The notes: a model not told the origin generated them from the sequence alone. Numbered from the stretch's first letter, positions 35,475 to 44,340 are shown. The stretch: 64,000 bases of DNA from Micromonospora halophytica (GCF_900090245.1 NZ_FMDN01000002.1:248001-312000); one strand, 5' to 3'. Numbers and translations are program-made.

Positions 35475-35492
35475 CCGGAGTACGCACGGCGA

Positions 35493-35518
35493 CCGGCCCG
35501 CCCCGAAGGGCGGGCCGG
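35493..35518. terminator. Bidirectional hairpin terminator
   Basis: A perfect 11-bp inverted repeat (CCGGCCCGCCC / GGGCGGGCCGG) has a CGAA tetraloop. It lies between convergent genes, the RAM protein (plus) and the DUF4142 protein (minus). Confidence 0.8.
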
Positions 35519-35538
35519 CCGTGTGCCGTGCCGTGACG

Positions 35539-36216
35539 TCAGCTGTTACCCGGAGCCGGCGTCTCGGTGGTGCCACCCGGCGCGGGCTGCTCGGTGGTGC
35601 CGCCCGGAGCCGGGGACTCGGTGGTGCCGCCCGGAGCCGGCGTGGTGGTGCCACCCGGGCTCGGGGTGCCGCTGGCGCTGGCCTCCGGGACCGGGATGCC
35701 CAGCTGCTGGGCCAGGGCGACCAGTTCGTCGTAGTGCGCCTGCAGGACCGGCAGCGCGTCCTGGGCCAGCTGGATCACCGACTGCTCGGAACCCTGCGAG
35801 ATCTCGGTCTGGGTGGCCTGGATGGCCTGGACGTGACCGGCCAGCTGGGCCGTCACCCACGCGCGGTCGAACTCGGTGCCGTTGAGGTTGTTCAGCTCCT
35901 CGGCGAGCCGCTGCTGGTCGGCGGTGGGCTCACTCGGCAGGGTCACGCCCAGCTGCTGCGCGGTGCTCTGCACCGTCTGGTCGAGCTGGGTGTGGTCCGT
36001 CTTGAACATCTCGCCGAGCCGCTTGACGTCCGCATTCTCGGCCTTCTGCTGAGCCAGGTCGCCCGCCGCGATCTGGAACAGGTTCACCTGGTGGACCGCC
36101 TGCAGGTACTGCGTGTCCTGCTGCGACGGCTGGGCTGCGGCCTGCGCGGCCGCGGCCGGCGCGATGCCGACCAGCACCAGCGCGGCCAGCAGTCCCAGGC
36201 GTTTGATACCCAACAT
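35539..36216 (-). CDS. DUF4142 secreted/periplasmic helical protein with Thr-Pro-Gly repeat tail
   Basis: A 225-residue exported protein. A signal peptide (LGLLAALVLVGIAPAAAA, cut after an Ala-rich stretch near residue 30) is followed by a DUF4142 helical bundle (about 35-180, with DTQYLQAVHQVNLFQIAAGDLA and HTQLDQTVQSTA). The last 45 residues contain four to five APGGTTE-like repeats, a probable wall-spanning or flexible tail. DUF4142 proteins are ferritin-like in fold, and their role is unknown. The ATG follows GGGAGGG. It stands alone, convergent with the RAM gene. Confidence 0.87.
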   Translation of the reverse strand: MLGIKRLGLLAALVLVGIAPAAAAQAAAQPSQQDTQYLQAVHQVNLFQIAAGDLAQQKAENADVKRLGEMFKTDHTQLDQTVQSTAQQLGVTLPSEPTADQQRLAEELNNLNGTEFDRAWVTAQLAGHVQAIQATQTEISQGSEQSVIQLAQDALPVLQAHYDELVALAQQLGIPVPEASASGTPSPGGTTTPAPGGTTESPAPGGTTEQPAPGGTTETPAPGNS

Positions 36217-36347
36217 GTTTCCCTCCCCGTTTCCGTTGGACCGCACGGATACCCGGCTGACGGGGGTTATTCCTGCTCTTCCACCCGTCGGTGGGAGGGT
36301 CGCCCGGCACGTCGGGACACCCCCGGACGACCGGCCCGGAAACGGAC

Positions 36348-36381
36348 GTGGCGCCCGCCGGAGAACTCCGGCGGGCGCCAC
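36348..36381 (-). terminator. Hairpin terminator of the qcr operon
   Basis: A perfect 16-bp inverted repeat (GTGGCGCCCGCCGGAG and complement) with a 2-nt loop lies 15 bp downstream of the qcrB stop on the minus strand. Confidence 0.82.
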
Positions 36382-36395
36382 GGTCAAACGGGTCG

Positions 36396-38024
36396 TCAGC
36401 GACGGCTTTCGCCGCTGCCGATCTCCTCGCGCTCGGCGCGCGGCTCGACCGGCGGGTGCCCCGGCGAGACCGGCGCCTCGGCCGGCTTCTCGATCGGGTA
36501 GAAGAAGCCCCGGATGGCCGGGCCGAGGGCCCCGAGCCGGTTCATCTTCTTCGGCACCACCCAGCCGACGTAGTCCAGCTCGGCGTGCCCGTCGTGGCCG
36601 TCGGCCGAGGTCAGCGGCTGGTGCACCTCGACGAACCGGCCGTCCGGCAGGCGCCGGATGATGCCGGTCTCCACGCCGTGGGCCAGCACCTCCCGGTCGT
36701 GCTGCTGCAGGCCGAGGCAGATCCGGTAGGTGACGTAGTACGCCAGCGGCGGGATCACCAGCAGGCCGATGCGGCCGGCCCAGGTCATCGCGTTGAGGCT
36801 GATCTGGAACTTGTCGGCGATCACGTCGTTGCCGCCGGAGAGGGTCAGCACGATGTAGAAGGAGACCGCCATGGCGCCCACCGCGGTACGGGCCGGAACG
36901 TCCCGGGGCCGCTGGAGCAGGTTGTGGTGCCGGTGGTCCTTGAGGCGGCGGGCCTCCAGGAACGGGTACATCGTCGACAGGCCGACCAGGATGCCCGGCA
37001 GCACGACCGTCGGCCAGAACAGCGGCGGGATGACGTATCCGTCGCCGATCGGGATGTTGATCTCCCAGGCCGGCATGAGGCGGGTCGAGCCGTCGAGGAA
37101 CATGACGTACCAGTCGGGCTGGCTGGCGGCGGAGACCACCCACGCCTCGTACGGACCGAAGTACCAGATCGGGTTGATCTGGAACAGGCCGCCCATCAGC
37201 GCGATCACGCCGAAGACGACCATGAAGAAGCCGCCCTGCTTGAGCGCGTAGCGCGGGAACATCCGCTCGCCGACCACGTTCTCGTTGGTCCGGCCGGGGC
37301 CGGGCCACTGGGTGTGCTTCTGCTTGAAGACCAGGCCCAGGTGGGCACCGATCAGCGCGAGCAGCAGACCCGGGATCAGCAGCACGTGGGCGATGTAGAA
37401 CCGGCTGATGATGATCGTGCCGGGGAACTCGCCGCCGAAGATCGACGAGGTCAGCCAGGAGCCGATCACCGGGATCGAGAGCATGATGCCGGAGGCGATC
37501 CGCAGACCGGTGCCGGAGAGGCCGTCGTCCGGCAGCGAGTAGCCGGTGAAGCCGGCCAGGAAGCCGACCCAGAACAGCAGCGAGCCGATGATCCAGTTCG
37601 TCTCACGCGGCTTGCGGAACGCGCCGGTGAAGAAGACCCGCATCATGTGCACCACGATCGCGGCCATGAACAGCAGCGCCGACCAGTGGTGCATCTGCCG
37701 CATGATCAGGCCACCGCGGACGTCGAACGAGATGTCCAGGCTGGAGGCGTACGCGGCCGACATCGGCGTGCCCCGCAGCGGGGCGTAGCTGCCGTTGTAG
37801 ACCACCTCGGTCATCGCGGGCTCGTAGAAGAAGGTCAGGAAGACACCGGTCATCAGCAGCACGACGAACGAGAAGAGCGCGATCTCGCCGAGCAGGAACG
37901 ACCAGTGGTCCGGGAAGACCTTGTTGAGGAGCTTGCGCAGCGGGGTGGCCACCTGGAAGCGGTCGTCCACCGCACCGGCGGACTTGGCCGGCACCGCTGC
38001 TACATCAAACTTTCGGCGCTTCAT
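36396..38024 (-). CDS. qcrB: Cytochrome bc complex cytochrome b subunit
   Basis: Membrane subunit of the actinobacterial menaquinol:cytochrome c reductase that oxidises menaquinol and passes electrons to hemes b. The 542-residue protein has the cytochrome b core: SFLLGEIALFSFVVLLMTG, haem-ligand His in MRQMHHWSALLFM, a GYSLPDDGLSGTG loop and the PEWY-type quinol motif, here DWYVM. A long actinobacterial C-terminal extension follows. The ATG overlaps the qcrA stop (ATGA). Operon order on the minus strand is ctaE-qcrC-qcrA-qcrB, as in mycobacteria. Confidence 0.96.
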   Translation of the reverse strand: MKRRKFDVAAVPAKSAGAVDDRFQVATPLRKLLNKVFPDHWSFLLGEIALFSFVVLLMTGVFLTFFYEPAMTEVVYNGSYAPLRGTPMSAAYASSLDISFDVRGGLIMRQMHHWSALLFMAAIVVHMMRVFFTGAFRKPRETNWIIGSLLFWVGFLAGFTGYSLPDDGLSGTGLRIASGIMLSIPVIGSWLTSSIFGGEFPGTIIISRFYIAHVLLIPGLLLALIGAHLGLVFKQKHTQWPGPGRTNENVVGERMFPRYALKQGGFFMVVFGVIALMGGLFQINPIWYFGPYEAWVVSAASQPDWYVMFLDGSTRLMPAWEINIPIGDGYVIPPLFWPTVVLPGILVGLSTMYPFLEARRLKDHRHHNLLQRPRDVPARTAVGAMAVSFYIVLTLSGGNDVIADKFQISLNAMTWAGRIGLLVIPPLAYYVTYRICLGLQQHDREVLAHGVETGIIRRLPDGRFVEVHQPLTSADGHDGHAELDYVGWVVPKKMNRLGALGPAIRGFFYPIEKPAEAPVSPGHPPVEPRAEREEIGSGESRR

Positions 38025-39106
38025 GGCCGCTCCCAGAAGTCGGGGCCGACGGTTTCGGTGTAGTCGGACTTCGCCACGAAGAAGCCCTCTTCGTCCACCT
38101 CGATCGGCAGCTGCGGCAGCCGACGGCTGGCCGGACCGAAGATGGGCCGGGCGTTGTCGGTGATCAGGAACTGCGACTGGTGGCACGGGCAGAGCAGCCG
38201 GTTGGTCTGCTGCTCGTACAGGCTGGCCGGGCAGCCGGCGTGCGTGCAGATCTTCGAGTACGCCGCGTAGTTGCCCCACATGTAGTCACCGTGGCCCACC
38301 CGGGCGTTGGCCTCGCGGGACTCCACCGCGTCGCTCTCGCGCAGGTGGATCAGCAGCGCCGGCGAGTCGGCGTACTTGTTGCTCACGCCGTGGTCGATAC
38401 CGGGGAAGACGGTGAGCTGACCGCCGGCGCTGACGTCCGCCGGGCGGATCGGGCGGCCGTCCTCACGGACCAGCCGGACCTTGCGGCCGTCGACCGGCGC
38501 GAAGCCGGTGGTGAACATCTGGTTGTTCTTGTGCGGCTGCGAGATCAGGCCGCCGACCAGCGGGGCCGCGGCGACCGCGCCCACCGGGAGCAGACCGGCG
38601 ACGAGCGAGACGCCGAGCAGCGGCCGACGCCGCACGCCCATCTCGTCGGCCAGGTAGAGCATGGTCTCACCGGTGATCTTGCGGTCCTCGGGCGAACCGG
38701 GCCCGTCGTGCCGGTCCTGGATCGAGACCTCCTTGGGCAGCAGCTTCTTGCCCCAGGTGAGGATGCCGAAGCCGATGCCGAGCAGGGCGAGGCCCAGGGT
38801 GAGGCCGAGCAGCGGGGTGTAGAGCTTGTCGCCGCCGCGACCCGGCTCCCACTGCCACGGCCACCAGATGTAGACGACCAGGAAGGCGGTCGCGGCGAGG
38901 CCGGTGAGCAGGAACATCGAGGCGACCGTACGGGTCAGCCGGCGCTCGGCCTTGCTGCCCGGGACGACCTGCGGCTCGTAGTGGACGATCTCGATGTCGT
39001 CCCGGCGGGCGCCCTCCTGGACGACGTCGAAGCGGGACACCCGGGGGTCCAGCACGTCGAGCGGCTCCCGGCCCTGCGAGGCCTGGTGCTCGGTGTGGGT
39101 GCTCAT
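38021..39106 (-). CDS. qcrA: Cytochrome bc complex Rieske iron-sulfur subunit
   Basis: Carries the 2Fe-2S cluster that takes electrons from menaquinol to the cytochrome c subunit. The 361-residue protein has three transmembrane helices in its first 200 residues (an actinobacterial feature), then the Rieske fold with ligands in CTHAGCPASLYEQQ and LLCPCHQSQF. The N-terminal 60 residues are cytosolic and acidic/basic mixed. Stop overlaps qcrB; start lies 67 bp after qcrC. Confidence 0.96.
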   Translation of the reverse strand: MSTHTEHQASQGREPLDVLDPRVSRFDVVQEGARRDDIEIVHYEPQVVPGSKAERRLTRTVASMFLLTGLAATAFLVVYIWWPWQWEPGRGGDKLYTPLLGLTLGLALLGIGFGILTWGKKLLPKEVSIQDRHDGPGSPEDRKITGETMLYLADEMGVRRRPLLGVSLVAGLLPVGAVAAAPLVGGLISQPHKNNQMFTTGFAPVDGRKVRLVREDGRPIRPADVSAGGQLTVFPGIDHGVSNKYADSPALLIHLRESDAVESREANARVGHGDYMWGNYAAYSKICTHAGCPASLYEQQTNRLLCPCHQSQFLITDNARPIFGPASRRLPQLPIEVDEEGFFVAKSDYTETVGPDFWERP

Positions 39107-39173
39107 GCCGTCACCTCGCTACTGGTGGTGCCGGGGCACGGCACCACGGCACTGGTAATGACGTTCCGCCCGG

Positions 39174-40007
39174 TCACGACTTGCCCGCAATCCACAGGCT
39201 CGCGAAGACCAACGCGACGATGCCGACCAGGAAGATCGCGATGCCCTCGGTCGACGGGCCGTACCGGCCCAGGTTGAAACCGCCCTGGTCCTGGTCGTGC
39301 TTCAGGGTCTCCTGGATGTAGGCGATGATGTCCGCCTTCTGCTCCGGAGTGATCTGGTTGTCGCCGAAGACCGGCATGTTCTGCGGGCCGCTCAGCATGG
39401 CGGCGTAGATCTGCCGGTCGCTGGCCGGCTTCAGGCTCGGGGCGTACTTGCCGGAGGAGAGCGCGCCGCCGCCACCGCCGAAGGCGTGGCACTGCGAGCA
39501 GTTGATCCGGAACAGCTCGCCGCCGGTCGCCAGGTCGGCGCCCTCACGCAGGTCGCCCTGGGGGACCTCCGGGCCGCCGCCGAGCTCCTGGACGTACTGG
39601 CCGAGCTGGCGCACCTGCTCGTCGGTGAAGACCGGGGGCTTGCGCATGGCCTGCGCCTCCTGGCGGGCCATCGGCATGCGGCCGGTGCCGACCTGGAACT
39701 CCACCGAGGCGGCGCCGACACCGACCAGGCTCGGGCCACGACCCTCGACGCCCTGCGCGTTGCGACCGTGGCAGGTCACGCAGCTCACGTCGAACAGCGC
39801 CTTGCCCTCGGCCGCGGCGCCGGTCAGCGGCGGGTTTTCCTGCGCCTGCACGCCGGGGGCGAAGACGGTGTAGGCGCCGCCGGCCAGCGTCAGCGCGGCG
39901 ATCAGCCGGACCGCGGCGCCCAGCCGGCGGCGGCCCCTGCTGCGCGCCACGGGCCGCCCGCGCAGCCGCGCGAGCAGACCGCGTCGGCGGTCGTTGTCAG
40001 AAGTCAT
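39174..40007 (-). CDS. qcrC: Diheme cytochrome c subunit of the bc complex
   Basis: A 277-residue membrane-anchored cytochrome cc with two CXXCH haem sites (VSCVTCHGRN and INCSQCHAFG), an N-terminal signal-anchor (residues about 25-50) and a C-terminal transmembrane helix (IFLVGIVALVFASLWIA). In actinobacteria it passes electrons directly to cytochrome aa3 within a supercomplex, replacing a soluble cytochrome c. ATG 40007 follows AAGGA. It sits between ctaE and qcrA. Confidence 0.95.
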   Translation of the reverse strand: MTSDNDRRRGLLARLRGRPVARSRGRRRLGAAVRLIAALTLAGGAYTVFAPGVQAQENPPLTGAAAEGKALFDVSCVTCHGRNAQGVEGRGPSLVGVGAASVEFQVGTGRMPMARQEAQAMRKPPVFTDEQVRQLGQYVQELGGGPEVPQGDLREGADLATGGELFRINCSQCHAFGGGGGALSSGKYAPSLKPASDRQIYAAMLSGPQNMPVFGDNQITPEQKADIIAYIQETLKHDQDQGGFNLGRYGPSTEGIAIFLVGIVALVFASLWIAGKS

Positions 40008-40079
40008 GACCTGTGTCCTTAACCGGTTGGACCTTGTCTCAGGGGACGGAGCAGCGGCGCGGTACGTGACGCGCCAAGA

Positions 40080-40679
40080 TCACTGAAGCCAGTAGATCAT
40101 GGCGTAGAGCCCGATCCACACCACGTCGACGAAGTGCCAGTAGTACGACACGACGATCGCCGACGTGGCCTGCGCCGGGGTGAACCGGCCCATGGTGGTG
40201 CGGATCATGAAGATGATGAAGGCGATCAGACCGCCGGTCACGTGCAGACCGTGGAAGCCGGTGGTCAGGTAGAACATCGACCCGTAACCGTCTTCGTTGA
40301 TCTTGATGCCCTCGTGCACCAGCTCGCGGTACTCGTTGACCTGGCCGAGCACGAAGATCAGGCCCATCACGAAGGTGATCGTGAACCAGCGCCGCAGGGC
40401 GTGGACGTCACCCTTCTCGGCCGCGAAGACACCGAGCTGGCAGGTCACCGAGGAGAGCACCAGGATCACCGTGAAGGTGGTCGCATAGGGGATGTTCAGT
40501 GCCTCGGTGTGCTTCTCCCACTGCTCCGGCGCCGCCGCGCGGATGGAGAAGTACATCGCGAACAGCGCCGCGAAGAACATGAGTTCGCTGGAGAGCCACA
40601 CGATCGTCCCGACGCTGACCATGTTGGGTCGCGTCAGGGAGTGGATCCGGCTCTTGTCAATGGCTGGGGCCGCAGTCAC
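40080..40679 (-). CDS. ctaE: Cytochrome c oxidase subunit III
   Basis: A 199-residue membrane protein with five predicted helices. Family segments include [36 protein letters not shown] and [21 protein letters not shown], the last close to invariant in the family. It stabilises the aa3 oxidase core. GTG 40679 has no ribosome site, but AATAAT lies 6 nt upstream, so leaderless initiation is possible. It heads the ctaE-qcrCAB operon and is divergent from the CtaG-like gene. ctaD, the catalytic subunit I, is not in this window. Confidence 0.95.
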   Translation of the reverse strand: MTAAPAIDKSRIHSLTRPNMVSVGTIVWLSSELMFFAALFAMYFSIRAAAPEQWEKHTEALNIPYATTFTVILVLSSVTCQLGVFAAEKGDVHALRRWFTITFVMGLIFVLGQVNEYRELVHEGIKINEDGYGSMFYLTTGFHGLHVTGGLIAFIIFMIRTTMGRFTPAQATSAIVVSYYWHFVDVVWIGLYAMIYWLQ

Positions 40680-40685
40680 GCGGTC

Positions 40686-40691
40686 ATTATT
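40686..40691 (-). promoter_or_regulatory. Possible -10 (AATAAT) of the ctaE-qcrCAB operon
   Basis: On the minus strand AATAAT precedes GTG 40679 by 6 nt (GACCGC). It is the only AT-rich patch in the divergent ctaE/ctaG-like spacer, and it faces the plus-strand promoter 85 bp away. Confidence 0.4.
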
Positions 40692-40775
40692 GCCCTTGAC
40701 CGGGGCGGGCGATCAGCGGGGGGCCCAAACCGGGGCCAGGGATGGCCCGATCGTGGCGGTCCGGTTCGCCTGGCC

Positions 40776-40781
40776 TAGCCT
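40776..40781 (+). promoter_or_regulatory. Putative -10 (TAGCCT) for a leaderless CtaG-like transcript
   Basis: TAGCCT is followed by 7 nt (GAAAAGC) and GTG 40789. No Shine-Dalgarno sequence is present. Confidence 0.52.
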
Positions 40782-40788
40782 GAAAAGC

Positions 40789-41775
40789 GTGCTGCACGTC
40801 GATTCGATCTTCGCCGCCACCTCGGCAGGCTCGGCGGCCGTCCTCGCGGCCGGGGGCGACCCCGTCCCGCCGCCGTTCACCGTCGCCCGGATCTTCACCG
40901 AGGTCCAGCTCGACAGCTGGCTGACCCTGGGCCTCCTGCTCGCCGCCGGCCTCTACCTCTACGGCGTGTACCGGCTGCGGCTGCGCGGCGACCGCTGGCC
41001 ACTGGTGCGGACGGTCTTCTTCCTCGGCCCGGGCCTCGGCGGCATCGCCGCGGTCACGCTCAGTGGGCTGGGCGCGTACGACACCACGCTGCTGTCGGTG
41101 CACATGATCCAGCACATGGCGCTGTCCATGGTCTCCCCGATCTTCCTGGCCCTGGGCGCCCCGGTCACCCTGGCCCTGCGCACCCTGCCCGTACGCCCGC
41201 GCAAGCGGCTGCTGGCGGTCGTGCACAGCCGGATCGTGAAGATCTACAGCTTCCCGCTGGTGGCGTTCGCCATCTTCGTGGTGAACCCGTTCGCGCTCTA
41301 CTTCACCGACCTGTACCGCTACACCCTGGAACACGCCTGGGCGCACGAGCTGGTGCACGCGCACTTCATCGCCACCGGCTGCGTGTTCTTCTGGCCGCTG
41401 CTCGGCCTCGACCCGCTGCCCGGACGCTGGCCGTACCCGGCCCGGGCGCTGCTGATGCTGCTGTCGGTGCCGTTCCACACGGTGCTCGGGCTCACCATCA
41501 TGCAGAGCAGCACGCTGTTCGGCGGTGACTGGTACCCCTCGCTCGACCTCGCCTGGTCGGACCCGTGGAGCGACCAGGTGGTGGCCGGCGGCGTCCTCTG
41601 GGCCGGCGGCGAGTTCGTGAGTGTGACCATGCTCGCGGTGCTGGTCGTGCAGTGGATCCGGCAGTCCGAGCGGGAGGCCCGCCGCCTCGACCGTGAGCTG
41701 GACCGCCAGGAGGCCCGCGAGCGCGCCGCCGACCCCGCCGCGACCGCTGCTCCGACCCCCGGCGCACCGGCCTGA
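40789..41775 (+). CDS. Cytochrome c oxidase assembly protein, CtaG/caa3 type
   Basis: A 328-residue polytopic membrane protein of the caa3_CtaG (PF09678) family, implicated in delivering copper or otherwise assembling the oxidase. About seven helices are visible. Conserved His-rich stretches (VHMIQHMALSM, HELVHAHFIATG) are typical, and may bind metal. The C-terminal tail (about 285-328) is a charged Arg/Glu helix and an Ala/Pro-rich end, cytosolic. Its position opposite the ctaE-qcr operon fits the role. The frame extends upstream without a good start. Confidence 0.88.
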   Translation: MLHVDSIFAATSAGSAAVLAAGGDPVPPPFTVARIFTEVQLDSWLTLGLLLAAGLYLYGVYRLRLRGDRWPLVRTVFFLGPGLGGIAAVTLSGLGAYDTTLLSVHMIQHMALSMVSPIFLALGAPVTLALRTLPVRPRKRLLAVVHSRIVKIYSFPLVAFAIFVVNPFALYFTDLYRYTLEHAWAHELVHAHFIATGCVFFWPLLGLDPLPGRWPYPARALLMLLSVPFHTVLGLTIMQSSTLFGGDWYPSLDLAWSDPWSDQVVAGGVLWAGGEFVSVTMLAVLVVQWIRQSEREARRLDRELDRQEARERAADPAATAAPTPGAPA

Positions 41776-41782
41776 CCTGCAC

Positions 41783-41821
41783 CGACGTCCCGCCCGGCCG
41801 CACCCGGCGGGCGGGACGTCG
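41783..41821 (+). terminator. Hairpin terminator after the CtaG-like gene
   Basis: A 14-bp perfect inverted repeat (CGACGTCCCGCCCG and complement) with an 11-nt loop, 7 bp after the stop. Confidence 0.8.
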
Positions 41822-41881
41822 GGTACGCCACACCGAACGGTACGATCAGCCGGCAGCTACGAGGTGGGAGCCGATCCAGCG

Positions 41882-41965
41882 ATGAGTGAGCGCAGCGAGC
41901 GAATCATCAGGCTCAGTGCAGGGGCGCCTCGGCACGGCACGGAACGAAGCGGAGAGCCGGCATGA
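41882..41965 (+). CDS. 27-codon start-stacked leader ORF (MSERSERI type)
   Basis: ATG 41882 follows AGGTGGGAG. The peptide begins MSERSERIIRLSAGAP and ends in SGEPA. Its TGA overlaps the ATG of the receiver-like gene (ATGA). The leader DNA opens with ATGAGTGAGCG, nearly repeating the ATGAGCGATCG of the following gene, and ends with GCGGAG, the ribosome site for that gene. It looks like a repeat element inserted at the start codon. Function unknown; translational coupling is inferred. Confidence 0.5.
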   Translation: MSERSERIIRLSAGAPRHGTERSGEPA

Positions 41966-42357
41966 GCGATCGTCAGTGCACCGTCCTGCTCTACAGCGAC
42001 GACCCCAAGGTCCGGGACCGGATGCGGCTGGCCGTCGGCACCCGCCCCGCCCCCGGCCTGGTGCTCGAATTCGTCGAGGCGTCCGACTACGCCGGGTGCA
42101 TCCGGCTGGTCGACGACTACGAGATCGACCTCATGCTGCTCGACGGCGAGGCCAACCCGGGCGGCGGCCTCGGCATCGCCCGCCAGATCAAGGACGACCG
42201 GGACGACGCCCCGCCGACCTGCGTGGTGATCGCCCGCGCCGCGGACCGGTGGCTCGCCGCGTACGCCCAGGTCGACGCGACGCTGATGCACCCGCTCGAC
42301 CCGGTGACCACCGGCACCACGATCGCCGAACTGCTGCGCACGCACGCCGCCGCCTGA
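41962..42357 (+). CDS. Stand-alone response-regulator receiver-like protein
   Basis: A 131-residue single receiver fold without an output domain. Acidic residues Asp13/Asp14 and the phospho-acceptor-like Asp61 (LMLLDGEA) are present. The conserved switch Lys before Pro is replaced by His (LMHPLDP), so normal phospho-signalling is doubtful. The start is ATG 41962 with GCGGAG about 8 nt upstream, inside the 27-codon leader. It lies 91 bp before trpD on the same strand. No cognate kinase is nearby. Confidence 0.8.
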   Translation: MSDRQCTVLLYSDDPKVRDRMRLAVGTRPAPGLVLEFVEASDYAGCIRLVDDYEIDLMLLDGEANPGGGLGIARQIKDDRDDAPPTCVVIARAADRWLAAYAQVDATLMHPLDPVTTGTTIAELLRTHAAA

Positions 42358-42448
42358 GTCACCGCGCCCGGCGGCTCCCCAGGCGCCCGGGTCGACGGGC
42401 GCCCGATCCCGTCCCACCCGCACCCCACGCCTGCTCGGGAGGCTCACC

Positions 42449-43495
42449 ATGGGCGAACGGACCTGGCCGCTTCTGCTCAACGCGCTGCTGCGCGGCGAGG
42501 AGCTCTCCACCGCCGACACCGCGTGGGCGATGGACGAGATCATGGCCGGTGCGGCCGGTCCGGCCCAGATCGCCGGCTTCGCGGTGGCGCTGCGCGCCAA
42601 GGGCGAGACGCCGGCCGAGCTGGCCGGCCTGGTCGAGGCGATGCTGGGCCGCTCGGTCGAGGTGGTGCTCCCCGAGGAGCTGCGCCGCAACGCGCTGGAC
42701 GTGGTGGGCACCGGCGGTGACCTCGCCCACACCGTGAACATCTCCACGATGACCGCCCTGGTGGTGGCCGGCGCCGGCGTACGCGTGGTCAAGCACGGCA
42801 ACCGGGCCGCCTCCTCGTCCTGCGGCACCGCGGACCTGCTGGAGTTCCTCGGCGTCCCGCTGGACCTGGCACCCGAACAGGTCGCCCGGTGCGTGGCGGA
42901 GGTGGGCATCGGGTTCTGCTTCGCCCCCCGGTTCCACCCGGGGATGCGGCACGCCGGGCCGGTCCGCCGCGAGGTCGGTGTGCCGACCTTCTTCAACTTC
43001 CTCGGCCCGCTGACCAATCCGGGCCGGCCCCGGTCGGGCGCGGTCGGTTGCTTCGACGCCCGGATGGCCCCGGTGATGGCCGGCGTGTTCGCCGCCCGGG
43101 GCGACTCGGCGATCGTGATGCGCGGCGAGGACGGGCTCGACGAGTTCACCACCGCCGCCCCGACCCGGGTCTGGGTGGCCCAGCAGGGCACCGTCAGAGA
43201 GGCGCTGCTGGACGCGACCGACCTCGGGGTACCCCGATCCACCCTCGCCGACCTGCGGGGCGGGGACGCGGCGTTCAACGCCGACGTGGCCCGCCGGCTG
43301 CTGGCGGGCGAGACCGGTCCGGTGCGCGACGCGGTCCTGGTGAACTCCGCCGCCGCGCTGGCCACCCAGGGTCGGCTCGACGGCGACCTGACCGAGGCGC
43401 TGCGGGCCGGGATGGACCGGGCCGCCGAGTCGATCGACTCGGGCGCGGCGGCCGGCGTCCTGGAGCGCTGGATCGAGCTGGCCCGCTCCCTCTGA
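42449..43495 (+). CDS. trpD: Anthranilate phosphoribosyltransferase
   Basis: Second step of tryptophan synthesis, joining anthranilate to PRPP. The 348-residue protein is full length. The PRPP loop [16 protein letters not shown] is at 85-100, [21 protein letters not shown] follows, then the anthranilate-binding region with [15 protein letters not shown] and [13 protein letters not shown]. The ATG follows GGGAGG. It is not with other trp genes; in mycobacteria trpD also lies by itself beside ctaE-qcrCAB, and the same is seen here. Confidence 0.96.
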   Translation: MGERTWPLLLNALLRGEELSTADTAWAMDEIMAGAAGPAQIAGFAVALRAKGETPAELAGLVEAMLGRSVEVVLPEELRRNALDVVGTGGDLAHTVNISTMTALVVAGAGVRVVKHGNRAASSSCGTADLLEFLGVPLDLAPEQVARCVAEVGIGFCFAPRFHPGMRHAGPVRREVGVPTFFNFLGPLTNPGRPRSGAVGCFDARMAPVMAGVFAARGDSAIVMRGEDGLDEFTTAAPTRVWVAQQGTVREALLDATDLGVPRSTLADLRGGDAAFNADVARRLLAGETGPVRDAVLVNSAAALATQGRLDGDLTEALRAGMDRAAESIDSGAAAGVLERWIELARSL

Positions 43496-43633
43496 ACCTG
43501 GCGGCCCGTCGAGGGGTGGGTGGCGCGGCCGGAGCTGTCGGAGGGACGTGCGAAACTACACGGGAGTAATTTTCCGTTTTCCACCGATGGCGGCGATGCC
43601 CGTCGGCGGACACCGGAGCGAGAGGAGACGCCC

Positions 43634-43843
43634 GTGTCGGACCGCGAACTCTACTGCGACACCTGCGAGGGCGTTCAGCCGTTCGAGGCCCCACCCTGCG
43701 TCGACGGTCACGGCGTCGACTGCCCCGAGCTGGTCTGCACCGGCTGCGGCGCCGCCGTGCTGATCGCCACCTTCGCCTTCCGCGCCCCGCATCTGGCCGA
43801 GCGGCGGCACCGCCGCCCGGCACCCCGCCGGCACGCCGCCTGA
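43634..43843 (+). CDS. Small four-cysteine protein
   Basis: A 69-residue protein of unknown function. It begins MSDRELYCDTCEG, with a second pair in LVCTGCGAAVL, so it has two CxxC knuckles spaced about 30 residues apart, a probable zinc ribbon. The C-terminal 20 residues are basic (Arg/His). GTG 43634 follows GAGAGGAGA at about 6 nt. The frame is open upstream without a better start. Ends at a bidirectional terminator. Confidence 0.78.
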   Translation: MSDRELYCDTCEGVQPFEAPPCVDGHGVDCPELVCTGCGAAVLIATFAFRAPHLAERRHRRPAPRRHAA

Positions 43844-43850
43844 GACAACG

Positions 43851-43890
43851 CCGAAGGCCCGCCTTCCCCGGGAGGAAGGCGGGCCTTCGG
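43851..43890. terminator. Strong bidirectional hairpin terminator
   Basis: A perfect 17-bp inverted repeat (CCGAAGGCCCGCCTTCC and complement) with a 6-nt loop between the convergent four-cysteine gene and ctaF. Confidence 0.88.
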
Positions 43891-43901
43891 GCGTCGTCAG
43901 C

Positions 43902-44330
43902 TCAGTGCTCGGCGGTGCGCCGGGTGCCGGTGTAGTACTCGAAGAGCAGGCCGCACGCCGCGAAGATCACCGCGACCAGGCCGGCGCCCAGCAGCCAGAA
44001 CTGCCAGTACGCCAGGCCCAGACCGGCCAGCGCGGCGGCCAGCGCCAAGCCGAGCGGCCAGTAGCTGCCCGGGCTGAAGAAGCCCACCTCGCCCGCGCCG
44101 TCGGCGATCTCGCCGTCCGGCCGGTCCTCCGGCCGCAGGTCGATCCGGCGGGAGACGAACCAGAAGAAGCCACCGCACATCGCGCAGAGCAGGAACGACA
44201 GCAGCAGAGCCACCGTGCCGATCCACTCGACCTGGCCGCCGGAGTCGCCCCAGGTCCAGACGCCGTAGAGGATCGTCGCGCCGAGCAGGAACGCGCCGAT
44301 GATCAGGAAGATACGCCACTCGGTCTTCAT
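43902..44330 (-). CDS. ctaF: Cytochrome c oxidase subunit IV (actinobacterial)
   Basis: A 142-residue membrane protein with about four helices; MKTEWRIFLIIGAFLLGATILYG opens the first. Matches the actinobacterial aa3 subunit IV family, an accessory subunit of the bcc-aa3 supercomplex. ATG 44330 is 11 bp after the ctaC stop, and both are on the minus strand as an operon. A charged loop (RIDLRPEDRPDGEIADG) separates helix pairs. Confidence 0.92.
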   Translation of the reverse strand: MKTEWRIFLIIGAFLLGATILYGVWTWGDSGGQVEWIGTVALLLSFLLCAMCGGFFWFVSRRIDLRPEDRPDGEIADGAGEVGFFSPGSYWPLGLALAAALAGLGLAYWQFWLLGAGLVAVIFAACGLLFEYYTGTRRTAEH

Positions 44331-44340
44331 GCCGGATCCC

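Noticed and set aside
41783..41881. Riboswitch or Trp attenuator upstream of the receiver/trpD genes
   Set aside because: The leader peptide at 41882 has no Trp codons, and the only clear structure is the terminator of the preceding gene.
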